A stretch of 34,146 nucleotides of DNA from Bacteroidales bacterium (GTDB taxonomy: Bacteria > Bacteroidota > Bacteroidia > Bacteroidales > UBA932). The translations under genes were made by a program, and so were the position numbers. The notes below the pieces were generated by a model. That model was not told the origin of the DNA. It made no database searches and saw only the letters and a program-made list of their open reading frames with translations. The stretch is from positions 1 to 34,146 of the forward strand of contig JAGAAD010000016.1 in NCBI GenBank assembly GCA_017615445.1, written 5' to 3'. Shown here piece by piece: positions 24,740 to 33,167 of the stretch (the stretch's first letter is position 1; each line of letters starts with the position of its first letter).

Positions 24740-25495
24740 ATGACCACAGCGGACGAAAGAAATATCTTCGGCAGGACTTCCCTGCTTCTTGGCCCGGACG
24801 GGCTCGAGGCCTGCAACAGGGCCCGGGTAATCCTGTTCGGGGCCGGCGGCGTAGGAAGCTGGTGTGCGGAGGGCCTCGTCCGTTCGGGCGTCAAGTATCT
24901 GACTATAGTGGACCCGGATCTGGTGAATCCCACGAACATCAACCGTCAGTTGCAGGCCACCACCAAAACCGTGGGCCAGCCGAAGGTCGAAGCCCTGAAA
25001 GCCAGATTGAAGGAAATCAACCCGGACGCCGAGATCGAGGCGATTCAGAAAGTCTACGAAGACGAGACCTACCAGGACTGGCACCTGGAGCAGTATGATT
25101 ATATAATAGACGCCATAGACTCCCTCAAGGACAAGATCTCCCTGTTGCTGAGGGCCTCGCAGTACAGGGCGAAGATCTACTCTTCGATGGGCGCCGCCCT
25201 GAAGGTGGACCCGACCAAGATCAAGGTCGCCGAATTCTGGGACGTGCGCGGCTGCCCTCTGGGCTCCATCATCCGCAAGCGCATGCGCCAGGCGAAGACC
25301 TTCCCTCACAAGAACATCTACTGCGTCTACGACGACGAAGTCCTCGAAAACAAGGGGGAAGCCCCCGCCCCTGCGGACGACAACCCCATGGAGTCCAAGA
25401 AAGCGGTCACGAACGGCACCACCGGCCACATAACGGCCATCTTCGGGATGACGCTCGCCGGCCTCGTAGTAAAACACATACAAGACAAATTATGA
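24740..25495 (+). CDS. tcdA: tRNA threonylcarbamoyladenosine dehydratase (TcdA/CsdL type)
   Basis: ATP-dependent cyclisation of t6A to ct6A at position 37 of ANN-decoding tRNAs. The 251 residues show the E1-like order: [19 protein letters not shown], the nucleotide loop [19 protein letters not shown], the acidic strand [17 protein letters not shown] with the ATP-contacting Asn-x-x-Arg, [13 protein letters not shown], and [15 protein letters not shown]. There is no C-terminal rhodanese domain or catalytic thiolation Cys region as in MoeB/ThiF. First gene of the operon; it overlaps glpK by 4 bases (ATGA). The association with glycerol genes appears to be transcriptional only. Confidence 0.9.
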   Translation: MTTADERNIFGRTSLLLGPDGLEACNRARVILFGAGGVGSWCAEGLVRSGVKYLTIVDPDLVNPTNINRQLQATTKTVGQPKVEALKARLKEINPDAEIEAIQKVYEDETYQDWHLEQYDYIIDAIDSLKDKISLLLRASQYRAKIYSSMGAALKVDPTKIKVAEFWDVRGCPLGSIIRKRMRQAKTFPHKNIYCVYDDEVLENKGEAPAPADDNPMESKKAVTNGTTGHITAIFGMTLAGLVVKHIQDKL

Positions 25496-26973
25496 AATAC
25501 GTACTGGCTATAGACCAGGGAACGACCAGTTCCCGCACAATTCTCTTCGACCACGATGGAAACATCCGTTCCGTGGCCCAGAAGGAATTCACCCAGATCT
25601 TCCCTAAACCGGGCTGGGTCGAGCACAATCCCCAGGAAATTTGGGCCTCGCAGGCCACAACCATGACCGAAGCCCTGACTAACGTGAACGCCAAGGGCAG
25701 CGATATAGTGGCCGTGGGCATCACGAACCAGCGCGAGACCACCATCGTCTGGGACGCCGAGACGGGCGAACCCGTCTACAACGCCATAGTCTGGCAGGAC
25801 CGCCGGACGGCCGATTATTGCGACGAGCTGCGCGCCCTCGGCCTCACGGACAAGATCCGCAGCAAGACCGGCCTCATCCTGGATCCGTACTTCAGCGGCA
25901 CGAAAGTCCGCTGGATCCTGGAAAACGTGCCCGGCGCGCGCGAAAGGGCGGACGCAGGCAAGCTCCGCTTCGGCACCGTGGACTCATGGCTCGTCTGGAA
26001 CCTCACGGGCGGCAGGCATCACGTCACGGACGTGTCGAACGCGAGCCGCACCCTCCTCTTCAACATCCACACCCTGGACTGGGACGACGAAATGCTCGAA
26101 CTGCTCGGCGTGCCGCGTAGCATGCTCCCCGAGGTCAAGAGCTCGAGCGAGATCTATGGCTACACGCACGCGCGAATCTTCTCGTTCGACGTGCCGATAG
26201 CCGGCATCGCCGGAGACCAGCAGGCCGCCCTGTTCGGGCAGATGTGCACGAATCCGGGCGATGTGAAGAACACCTACGGCACCGGCTGCTTCCTCCTCAT
26301 GAACACGGGCGAGCAGGCCATCTCCAGCAAGAATAACCTCCTCACCACCATCGCCTGGAAGATAGGCGACAAAGTCAATTACGCGCTCGAGGGCTCGATC
26401 TTCGTGGGCGGCAGCGTGGTCCAATGGCTGCGCGACGGCCTGAAGGTGATTGCCAGCAGCGCGGATTCCGAGGCGCTCGCGACCAGCGTGCCGGACAACG
26501 CCGGAGTCTACTTCGTGCCGGCTCTCACGGGCCTCGGCGCCCCGCATTGGGACCCGTTCGCCAAGGGCACCATCACCGGCATCACACGCGGAACCACGGC
26601 CGGGCACATAGTGCGAGCGGCGCTGGAGGGCATCGCGTTCCAGACTATGGACATAGTCGGTGCGATGCAGGCAGACGCCCAAGTCAGCCTCGGCGACCTC
26701 AAGGTGGACGGCGGCGCCTCGCGCAACGACTTCCTGATGCAGTTCCAGGCGGACGTGCTGGAGACCAACGTGGTCCGACCGACCTGCGTGGAGACCACGG
26801 CCAAGGGCGCGGCCTACCTGGCCGGACTCGCAGTGGGATTCTGGGGCAGCGTAGACGAAATCAAGGCCCAATGGGCGATAGACCGTACCTTCCGTCCGGA
26901 GCTGGACGCAGCCCAGGTGGGAGCCCTTCGCGACGGCTGGGCAGATGCAGTAAAACGTTCATTATCAAAGTAA
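25492..26973 (+). CDS. glpK: Glycerol kinase
   Basis: Phosphorylates glycerol to sn-glycerol-3-phosphate in the cytoplasm. 493 residues, normal for the family. FGGY-family motifs are in order: [15 protein letters not shown] at the N-terminus, [35 protein letters not shown] (glycerol-contacting Arg), [13 protein letters not shown] (catalytic Asp), [29 protein letters not shown] and the C-terminal [16 protein letters not shown]. It is followed after 7 bases by the glycerol facilitator, the standard uptake pair in which kinase trapping drives entry. No glycerol-3-phosphate dehydrogenase is in the window. Confidence 0.97.
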   Translation: MKYVLAIDQGTTSSRTILFDHDGNIRSVAQKEFTQIFPKPGWVEHNPQEIWASQATTMTEALTNVNAKGSDIVAVGITNQRETTIVWDAETGEPVYNAIVWQDRRTADYCDELRALGLTDKIRSKTGLILDPYFSGTKVRWILENVPGARERADAGKLRFGTVDSWLVWNLTGGRHHVTDVSNASRTLLFNIHTLDWDDEMLELLGVPRSMLPEVKSSSEIYGYTHARIFSFDVPIAGIAGDQQAALFGQMCTNPGDVKNTYGTGCFLLMNTGEQAISSKNNLLTTIAWKIGDKVNYALEGSIFVGGSVVQWLRDGLKVIASSADSEALATSVPDNAGVYFVPALTGLGAPHWDPFAKGTITGITRGTTAGHIVRAALEGIAFQTMDIVGAMQADAQVSLGDLKVDGGASRNDFLMQFQADVLETNVVRPTCVETTAKGAAYLAGLAVGFWGSVDEIKAQWAIDRTFRPELDAAQVGALRDGWADAVKRSLSK

Positions 26974-26980
26974 GAAAGAT

Positions 26981-27694
26981 ATGTGGCATAATTGCGTACT
27001 CGAGTTTCTCGGAACTCTGATATTGGTGCTTATGGGAGACGGCGTCTGCGCCGCCACCACACTCAAAGGATGTAAGGCAAAGGGCGCCGGCTGGGTGGTG
27101 ATAGCCTTCGGCTGGGGCCTTGCCGTAATGTGCGGCGTGTTCGTGGCGCACGATTCCGGGGCGCATCTGAATCCCGCCGTGAGCCTCGGCCTGGCGCTTG
27201 CCGGCCAGTTCGCCTGGAGCAGTTTCATCCCCTATGTCATAGCGCAGATGCTCGGCGGCTTCTGCGGCGCCTGCCTGGTCTGGCTCTTCTACAAAGACCA
27301 TTTCGACGCCACGGCCGACGATCCCGCCGCAGTGCTCGGCTGCTTCTGCACCGCGCCTGCAATTCGCAACAAATGGAGCAATCTTTTCAGCGAGATAGTG
27401 GCCACCTTCGTGCTCGTGTTCCTGATCTTCTGCGTGGGGACATATAAGATCCCTACCCCCGGCGGAGTCGGAGCCTGGCCTGTGACCATGATAATAGTTT
27501 CTATCGGTATGTCCCTCGGTGCCACCACGGGTTATGCGATGAACGCCGCCCGCGACCTCGCCCCGCGTCTCGCGCACGCACTGCTGCCCGTCAAGGGCAA
27601 GAAAGGCAGCGACTGGGAGTATGCCTGGATTCCGGTGGCGGGGCCTCTCGCGGGCGCCGCGCTTGCAGCTCTTGTCTATCTTTTAGTCTTCTAA
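26981..27694 (+). CDS. glpF: Glycerol uptake facilitator (aquaglyceroporin, MIP family)
   Basis: Inner-membrane channel for glycerol diffusion. 237 residues with six membrane helices and two half-helices. The first NPA motif is canonical (HLNPAVS, Asn64-Ala66). The second reads MNAARD (Asn188, Ala189, Ala190, Arg191), with Ala in place of Pro but the selectivity-filter Arg and the Asp marking glyceroporins kept. The N-terminus (CVLEFLGTLILVLMGDG) and LVWLFYKDHFDAT are typical of GlpF. It lies between glpK (7 bases) and a YhhN-family gene (4 bases). Confidence 0.93.
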   Translation: MWHNCVLEFLGTLILVLMGDGVCAATTLKGCKAKGAGWVVIAFGWGLAVMCGVFVAHDSGAHLNPAVSLGLALAGQFAWSSFIPYVIAQMLGGFCGACLVWLFYKDHFDATADDPAAVLGCFCTAPAIRNKWSNLFSEIVATFVLVFLIFCVGTYKIPTPGGVGAWPVTMIIVSIGMSLGATTGYAMNAARDLAPRLAHALLPVKGKKGSDWEYAWIPVAGPLAGAALAALVYLLVF

Positions 27695-27698
27695 GCCT

Positions 27699-28427
27699 AT
27701 GAGCAAGTTTTTTGAAAGACAATCCTTAGTCTACGCATATATCGTCTCCGCGATGTGGTATATGGTCTGCGTGACCTTTATCCCGGAGCCCTGGTGTGCA
27801 TTCTTCAAAGTTATTCCGATAGGCCTTCTTATCGCCGGACTGGCAGCCCACCTCAGGGAAACGAAGGATCCTGAGAATCGTAAGACCTTGATTCTTCCCA
27901 TCATAGCCCTCTCCTTCTCGATGGTGGGAGACGTATTCGGCGATGTGAAACTGGGCTCGTTCAAGGATATGGCCTTCCTGCTGCAGATGCTCTTCTTCAT
28001 GGCTGCGCATTTCGTCTACATAGGATCCTTCCTCCGCTTCATGTCAGCCCCCAGGCCGACCGGGCTTAGTAAAAGAGACGCCTGGGGACGCCTTGGATGC
28101 ACGTTGTTCATGGTATTGTTCCTGATGCTCCTTTGCGACACGGTGCTTCCGGTCCTGGAATCCAAGGTCTTCCGCCTCGGGGTCAGCGCCTACATGACCA
28201 TTATCTCGGTGATGGTTTTTACATCGATAATGCAGGTCCGCAGACACGTCTGGCAAATTATCCTCGGAGCCTTGCTCTTTGCCATTTCAGACGCCATTAT
28301 CGCCTGGACAGCATTCCTGCCCAGCAACACGATTCCGCTGGCCATAGAAGACACGCTCGTCTTCCTGTCCTACTTCGGAGCACAGATTCTGATAAATGCA
28401 GGATTACTGAAAAAGCATCAGGATTAG
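27699..28427 (+). CDS. YhhN-family membrane protein (lysoplasmalogenase-like)
   Basis: 242 residues with about eight hydrophobic helices. It fits the YhhN/TMEM86 family, whose characterised members hydrolyse the vinyl-ether bond of lysoplasmalogens to a fatty aldehyde and a glycerophospho-head group. Supporting signs are the family-like FFKVIPIGLLIAGL, IIALSFSMVGDVFGDV with acidic residues in the membrane, FLLQMLFFMAAHFVYIGSF, and a late ISDAIIAWTAF. It follows glpF by 4 bases. The coding end overlaps the convergent GH3-family gene by 4 bases. The membership call is from pattern recognition; catalytic function is inferred. Confidence 0.75.
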   Translation: MSKFFERQSLVYAYIVSAMWYMVCVTFIPEPWCAFFKVIPIGLLIAGLAAHLRETKDPENRKTLILPIIALSFSMVGDVFGDVKLGSFKDMAFLLQMLFFMAAHFVYIGSFLRFMSAPRPTGLSKRDAWGRLGCTLFMVLFLMLLCDTVLPVLESKVFRLGVSAYMTIISVMVFTSIMQVRRHVWQIILGALLFAISDAIIAWTAFLPSNTIPLAIEDTLVFLSYFGAQILINAGLLKKHQD

Positions 28428-30163
28428 TCCTTCTTTCCCGAATTTCGGCGGCCTGACCTCTTGGGGTTCGGGCCGTCTTTTTTTACGAGCCTGTTGATGC
28501 GGATCTGGCGCACCTTGTCCTGAAGAAGAAGGACAAGCTTGAACTGTCCGTCGCGTCCTCCCGCTTTGAGGCTGAGGCGCTTGAACATCTCGTAGGAGTT
28601 GGGATAAAGGACATTGGTCTGAGGCATCTTCAGACGCAGCGAATCGCGCTTGGTCTTGTACTCCACGTTCATCTCCTTGAGGTTCTTGTCCACCTGGATG
28701 GTGAAGTCAGATGCCTGGTCCTTGGAGATCTCGTCGTCCGCGAACTCATAGTAGAAGTCGTAGCAGGAGTTCTCCGGCGAAGCGAAGCCTATGAAGAACG
28801 CCACATTCATCCCGGTCTGTTTCTCCGCCTTGTGAACGGCGTCGATGAACTGCTTCTCGTAGAGCTTCTCACCGGTGATGCTGACTATTCCGTTTATCTT
28901 CTGCACCATGTGGATTTTCGGTGTGGTTTTATTGAAGCCTCCAACCTCCACAAGGTCGTGCATGTTGTAGCGGTAAAGTCCTGAGAACGTGGTTACATAG
29001 ATGCAGTACCTAACGCCTTTCTTCAGCTCGTGCAGACGATAGAAACGAGGGTGCTCGCTCTCCATATCGCTCTCTTCCACGAACTCATAATAGTTCATGT
29101 TCGGGAAGAGAATAGTGTCAATGGTGTCGTCCATAACGATACCGAAACGGCACTCTGAAGCTATGAATCCGAGCTCCTGATAATATGCCTTTTCGGGGAG
29201 CATTTCCTTCACCTTGTCTGATGCGATCTTGGTGTTTCCGCATTTCCAGCTGCTGACGAACTCCAGGTTCGGCCAGAAGTCCTTGAACTGCGGCTCAGGA
29301 TGCTCCGCAAGAACCTGACGCAGGAACTCAGCCCTCTTAGGATCCGGCTTGATAATGTGCGAAAGCTCTTCGCGCACGGCATCTGGAATATCGTACTTGT
29401 CCGAGATGGTTCCCTTCTCGATGTCCTCGATAAACTCCTCGAAGTGCGCTGCCGCTGACTTTGCGAACTCCAGCATGGTGGAAGGGTTCGCAGTGGCGAA
29501 CATGGTGACGTCCTCGGCCACTCCGAGGCGCATCATCGTGTAGTAACGCGCGGTGTAATCCGGGATGTCGTTGATGCAGTCCGGGAAGGCGTATTTCTGC
29601 CTGATCATCTGGGGAATCTTCTTCACCAGAAGACCGGAGACCGCTCCGCAGATGGTTCCGTCCGGCGCATAGCCCTCCACCACCTTGCTGGTGCTCTGGA
29701 AGACCTTTCCGTCTATCCATTTGTGGCGGTGCTGGTACATGTTGTACATCCACACCTTGGACATCCTGCTGTAGACCGTGCGGAGGTACTTTGCGGACAT
29801 CGGGAGGTACTTGGGCTTGGCTGTGGTTCCGGAGGTGGTCGCATACATCAGCGGCTTGCCGGGAATCAGCACATCCGGCTCACCCTGCATGTGACGCTCA
29901 ACGTATGGGCGCAGGGCTTCATAGTCCGCGCCGTCCACGGCGTGCTCATAGATACGGAACAACTGGTCCGCATTGCGGGCCCAGAGGAGCTTCGTGAAGT
30001 GGTGGTCGCGCCCGAAGGCCGTGCCTGCATTCTCCCTGAGGATTCTGCGCAGAGTCCAGGCGCTGGTCTGCTTGGGATGCCTGCTGGCATACTGCAGCGC
30101 GATTCGGGTGGGAATCGAAGTTATCGCGATAGCGAGATTCGCTATAAAGCTTACAAGGTTCAT
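28424..30163 (-). CDS. GH3 auxin-responsive-promoter family acyl-adenylating enzyme
   Basis: Bacterial member of the plant GH3 family, ATP-dependent enzymes that adenylate a carboxylic acid and join it to an amino acid or amine. 579 residues. The ATP-binding motif region is visible as LMYATTSGTTAKPKYLPMS. Later motifs are TMFATANPSTMLEF, FIASECRFGIVMDD, YCIYVTTFSGLYRYNMHDLVEVGGF and KINGIVSITGEKLYEKQF, all typical of the bacterial branch. The substrate of bacterial GH3 proteins is generally unknown. It is the last gene of the minus-strand group, 25 bases after the alpha/beta-hydrolase gene. The C-terminal 20 residues are basic and their codons overlap the terminator of the facing operon. Confidence 0.88.
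   Translation of the reverse strand: MNLVSFIANLAIAITSIPTRIALQYASRHPKQTSAWTLRRILRENAGTAFGRDHHFTKLLWARNADQLFRIYEHAVDGADYEALRPYVERHMQGEPDVLIPGKPLMYATTSGTTAKPKYLPMSAKYLRTVYSRMSKVWMYNMYQHRHKWIDGKVFQSTSKVVEGYAPDGTICGAVSGLLVKKIPQMIRQKYAFPDCINDIPDYTARYYTMMRLGVAEDVTMFATANPSTMLEFAKSAAAHFEEFIEDIEKGTISDKYDIPDAVREELSHIIKPDPKRAEFLRQVLAEHPEPQFKDFWPNLEFVSSWKCGNTKIASDKVKEMLPEKAYYQELGFIASECRFGIVMDDTIDTILFPNMNYYEFVEESDMESEHPRFYRLHELKKGVRYCIYVTTFSGLYRYNMHDLVEVGGFNKTTPKIHMVQKINGIVSITGEKLYEKQFIDAVHKAEKQTGMNVAFFIGFASPENSCYDFYYEFADDEISKDQASDFTIQVDKNLKEMNVEYKTKRDSLRLKMPQTNVLYPNSYEMFKRLSLKAGGRDGQFKLVLLLQDKVRQIRINRLVKKDGPNPKRSGRRNSGKKD
28449..28484 (+). terminator. Intrinsic terminator of the tcdA-glpK-glpF-yhhN operon
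   Basis: Stem CGGCCTGACC (28449-28458) with GGTTCGGGCCG (28465-28475), one bulged base and one G-T wobble, a 6-base loop, then TCTTTTTTT. This has the classical layout on the plus strand, 21 bases after the YhhN-family stop. It lies within the coding end of the GH3-family gene on the other strand, where the T-run encodes lysine codons. Confidence 0.7.
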
Positions 30164-30188
30164 AAGGTTCAGTACAACTAACTAACAA

Positions 30189-31145
30189 TCAATAAACGTG
30201 TTCCTCCAGGAACTTTCTGACCACGGCCGTGTATTCGGCCGGGTGGTCCACATAAGACAGGCCATGCTTGCTGCCGGGCGCGAGCCACAGCTCTTTGTAG
30301 CCGGTCTTCTTTGCGTCATAGCAGCGGTAGACCATCTCCGTGGGCACGAAGTCGTCCGCGTCGCCGTGGATGAAGAGCATGGGGACGGTGGATTTCGCGA
30401 GCTGGTCCAGCGAAGAGGCTTCCTTGAAGCCCCAGCCGTAGCGGACCTTGGTCATCGAACTGCCCATCGCAAAAATGATCTTCGAGAAGTGCATCTGGTC
30501 GAACGAGAGGGCGAACTGGTCCCACACGCTTGTGTAGCCGCAGTCGTCTATTATCGCCCGCACATACGGCGGCAGATCGTCGCCGGAGGCCATCATCACC
30601 GTGGCTCCGCCCATGGAGATTCCGTGGTAGACCTGCAGGGTGTCGCCGAACAGCTCATGCCCGAGCTCGCTCCATTTCTCGAGGTTGAAGCGGTCGAACC
30701 AGCCCATCTGAGCGGCGTCGCCTTCGCTGCGGAAGTGCCCGTGATGCGTGGGCAGGACCACGTTGAAGCCCAGCGAGTCGCGGAACATGCGCGCGATGTG
30801 CGTCATTCCGAGGGCGGATGAGGTGTATCCGTGGGCAATCACGGCCGTGCGCTTCGAGGGCGCCGGCGCCGGGCAATAGTAGCCCTGCAGCCTGTTCTTC
30901 CCGCGGAAGTCCAGGATCGTCGTGTCCCTCATCTGGCCGGAGTCCACCAGCTCGCCAAACCAGGCTGTGGTGTGGAAGATAGTGTCCATCCAGGCCTTCT
31001 CGCCGCTGAGGTCCTTGTCCCGGACTCCCCTTTCCGGCTGGAGGCTGAACTTCACGAGCTGCTCCGAGATCACGAGGCACACCGCGAACTGCAGCAAAAC
31101 AACGCACCCGAGCACGATAAGGACTATCTTCCAACTCTTTTTCAT
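30189..31145 (-). CDS. Membrane-anchored or exported alpha/beta hydrolase
   Basis: 318 residues with an N-terminal hydrophobic segment (about 6-27, WKIVLIVLGCVVLLQFAVCL) that looks like an anchor or an uncleaved signal. The fold markers are AVIAHGYTSSALGM (oxyanion-hole region), the nucleophile elbow GISMGG (Ser177), the acid in FIHGDADDFVP and the His in GSKHGLSYVDHP. It belongs to the group of prolyl-oligopeptidase/BAAT-related hydrolases often annotated simply as alpha/beta hydrolase. The substrate is unknown. It overlaps the aminotransferase gene by 4 bases and is followed by the GH3-family gene. Confidence 0.85.
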   Translation of the reverse strand: MKKSWKIVLIVLGCVVLLQFAVCLVISEQLVKFSLQPERGVRDKDLSGEKAWMDTIFHTTAWFGELVDSGQMRDTTILDFRGKNRLQGYYCPAPAPSKRTAVIAHGYTSSALGMTHIARMFRDSLGFNVVLPTHHGHFRSEGDAAQMGWFDRFNLEKWSELGHELFGDTLQVYHGISMGGATVMMASGDDLPPYVRAIIDDCGYTSVWDQFALSFDQMHFSKIIFAMGSSMTKVRYGWGFKEASSLDQLAKSTVPMLFIHGDADDFVPTEMVYRCYDAKKTGYKELWLAPGSKHGLSYVDHPAEYTAVVRKFLEEHVY

Positions 31146-32371
31146 GCCGCTAATATAGCAATAATTCGCTTAAGCGCTTCCTCAAGCAGCGAACGCGAGC
31201 AGGCGAGATTGATTCGAATATAGCCTTCACAGCCATACATCCTGCCTGAGTTGATCCACACCTGCGCCTCTCGAAGAAGCTTGATCTCAAGCTCATCCGC
31301 GCTGATTCCAAGCGCAGTGATGTCTATCCACGCGAGATATGTCCCCTCCAGAACGCACACCGGCAGCTGAGGCAAACTCTCGCGAAGCATAGAGCGCAGC
31401 AGCTGATAGTTGCCCTGGACATATTCGTTCATTTCGCCCAGCCAGCGCGCTCCTTCGGGCGAATAGCAGGCCTCCAGGCCCACCGGGCCGAAGACATTGA
31501 GGTCGCAGATCTCATTGACGTTGATCGCCTTATCCACCAGCGCCCGCCAGTCCTCGCGCTTGCAGAACAGGAACGAGGTGTGCAGACCGGCCACATTGAA
31601 CGACTTCGAGTGCGAACTCAGCGTCACCGATCCCGTCAGAAACTCCTCACCCAGCGATGCGAACGGCACAAACTCATGCCCCTCTCCCACTATCTCGCAG
31701 TGGATTTCGTCCGAGACGACGGTGATCCCATGGCGGAGGGCAATCTCCCCCACCCGGCGCAGCTCGTCCGCAGTCCACACACGCCCCGCAGGGTTGTGGG
31801 GGTTGCAGATCAGCAGCACCTTGTTCGAAGGGTCCGAGCAGGCAGCCTCGATCCCGGCATAGTCATACTCATATGTGAACTGCCCGCCGGGCAAATCGCG
31901 CCTCAGCAGCGGCACATCCACCAGCCGGCATTCGTTATTGCGAACGGACGAAAAGAAGCAATTGTAGGACGGCGACTGGATTATCACTCCCTCGCCCGGC
32001 CTGGCGAATGCTTTGATCACGGCCGACAGCGCCGGCACCACTCCCGGAGTGTGCAAGATCCACTCCCGCCGCACGGACAGCCCGTGGCGGGTCGCCCACC
32101 AGCGGATTATCGCCGAATAGAACGAGTCCGGCGCGCATTCGTAGCCGAAGACCCCATGGTCCAGCCTCCGCTGCAGCGCAGAGATCACGAACGGCGGCGC
32201 AGGAAAGTCCATGTCCGCCACCCACAGCGGTATCAGCCTCTCGCGCTGCTCTTCAGTCATTTCGACTCCAAGAGGAAGCGAAGCGTCCCATTTCACGCAG
32301 CCGCTGCCGCGGCGGCAAGGCGTCTTATCGAATTCGTAGCTCACAGTTAGCAGGTTGTTTAATGTTTTCAT
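31142..32371 (-). CDS. PatB/MalY-type PLP aminotransferase (putative cystathionine beta-lyase)
   Basis: Class I/II fold PLP enzyme of 409 residues; the subgroup includes C-S lyases that cleave cystathionine or S-conjugates. PatB markers are FDKTPCRRGSGCVKWD at the start, LIPLWVADMDFPAPP, GVFGYECAPDSFYSAI, LLICNPHNPAGRVW (PLP-contacting Asn), VVSDEIHCEI, and the Schiff-base lysine Lys256 in SSHSKSFNVAGL. ATG at 32371 puts 47 bases inside the DUF3737 gene. A GTG at 32344, just before SYEFDK, would cut the overlap to 20 bases and give the shorter N-terminus usual for the family, so the start is unresolved. Beta-lyase versus aminotransferase activity cannot be decided from sequence. Confidence 0.88.
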   Translation of the reverse strand: MKTLNNLLTVSYEFDKTPCRRGSGCVKWDASLPLGVEMTEEQRERLIPLWVADMDFPAPPFVISALQRRLDHGVFGYECAPDSFYSAIIRWWATRHGLSVRREWILHTPGVVPALSAVIKAFARPGEGVIIQSPSYNCFFSSVRNNECRLVDVPLLRRDLPGGQFTYEYDYAGIEAACSDPSNKVLLICNPHNPAGRVWTADELRRVGEIALRHGITVVSDEIHCEIVGEGHEFVPFASLGEEFLTGSVTLSSHSKSFNVAGLHTSFLFCKREDWRALVDKAINVNEICDLNVFGPVGLEACYSPEGARWLGEMNEYVQGNYQLLRSMLRESLPQLPVCVLEGTYLAWIDITALGISADELEIKLLREAQVWINSGRMYGCEGYIRINLACSRSLLEEALKRIIAILAA

Positions 32372-33167
32372 CTATAATGACGGAGCCCACGCTGTCCGCG
32401 ACTATCCGCCCCGAGCGCGGGTTCTTGATCGAAGTCACATGGCCGATTATGTCTGCCTGGACGTCCGAGTATTCGAACGCCAGGTCGGCATCCGGATCGA
32501 AGGTGCAGTCTTCCAGGACCAGGCCTGAGGCATAGCACAACGGCTGGGTGCCGGAGATATGGCAGCGCACGAGCCGCAGCCCACGCGAGTACCATCCGAG
32601 GTATTCTCCGCTGATGCGCGAGTCGTAGACCGTGACATTCTCGGTTTCCCAGAATGCGTCTTTGGTGTCCAGCACGGAATCCCTTATCTCCACATCGCGG
32701 GCCCACTGGAACGAGTAATTTCCCTGCAGTTTAAGCCCGGAAACGCGCACGCCTGAGCAGTGCATGAAGATGTAGTCCCCATTCACGGCGGAGACATCTT
32801 CCACGACCACTCCCCTGCACTTCCACAAAGCCTCCGCTGCGTCGCTGAACTGAACCCTGCGCAGAGTCACTCCGTCCATTTCGCGGAAAGCCTTGGGGGC
32901 ATCGATAACGCAGTCTTCCACCAGCATGTTCTGCGAGTACCAGAACGATGCACGGGCTTCAGGCGTCAGAACACAATTGCGAACCACGGACCCGTTGCAG
33001 CACCACAGGATGTATTTTCCCTCGAACCTGCACCCGACCGCCTCAATCCCAGCAGTCTCCTTCAGGGCCGACTCCCCGGCGTGGATAACCACATTCTCGA
33101 GCCGCAGATCATGCTCGCAGTACAGCGGCCTCTCCCCGCCGAATTCCATATCTTTTATGACTTTCAT
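32325..33167 (-). CDS. DUF3737-family right-handed beta-helix protein
   Basis: 280 residues without a signal peptide. The protein is a run of short beta coils, each about 20-22 residues with a recurring pattern of Cys, Asp and hydrophobic positions (AVGCRFEGKYILWCCNGS, RNCVLTPEARASFWYSQN, EDCVIDAPKAFREMDG, RRVQFSDAAEALWKCRG), which suits a pentapeptide- or pectate-lyase-like solenoid. It matches DUF3737, a family of unknown function. It overlaps the MATE gene by 4 bases and the aminotransferase gene by up to 47 bases, so expression is tightly coupled. Confidence 0.85.
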   Translation of the reverse strand: MKVIKDMEFGGERPLYCEHDLRLENVVIHAGESALKETAGIEAVGCRFEGKYILWCCNGSVVRNCVLTPEARASFWYSQNMLVEDCVIDAPKAFREMDGVTLRRVQFSDAAEALWKCRGVVVEDVSAVNGDYIFMHCSGVRVSGLKLQGNYSFQWARDVEIRDSVLDTKDAFWETENVTVYDSRISGEYLGWYSRGLRLVRCHISGTQPLCYASGLVLEDCTFDPDADLAFEYSDVQADIIGHVTSIKNPRSGRIVADSVGSVIIDENIKQPANCELRIR

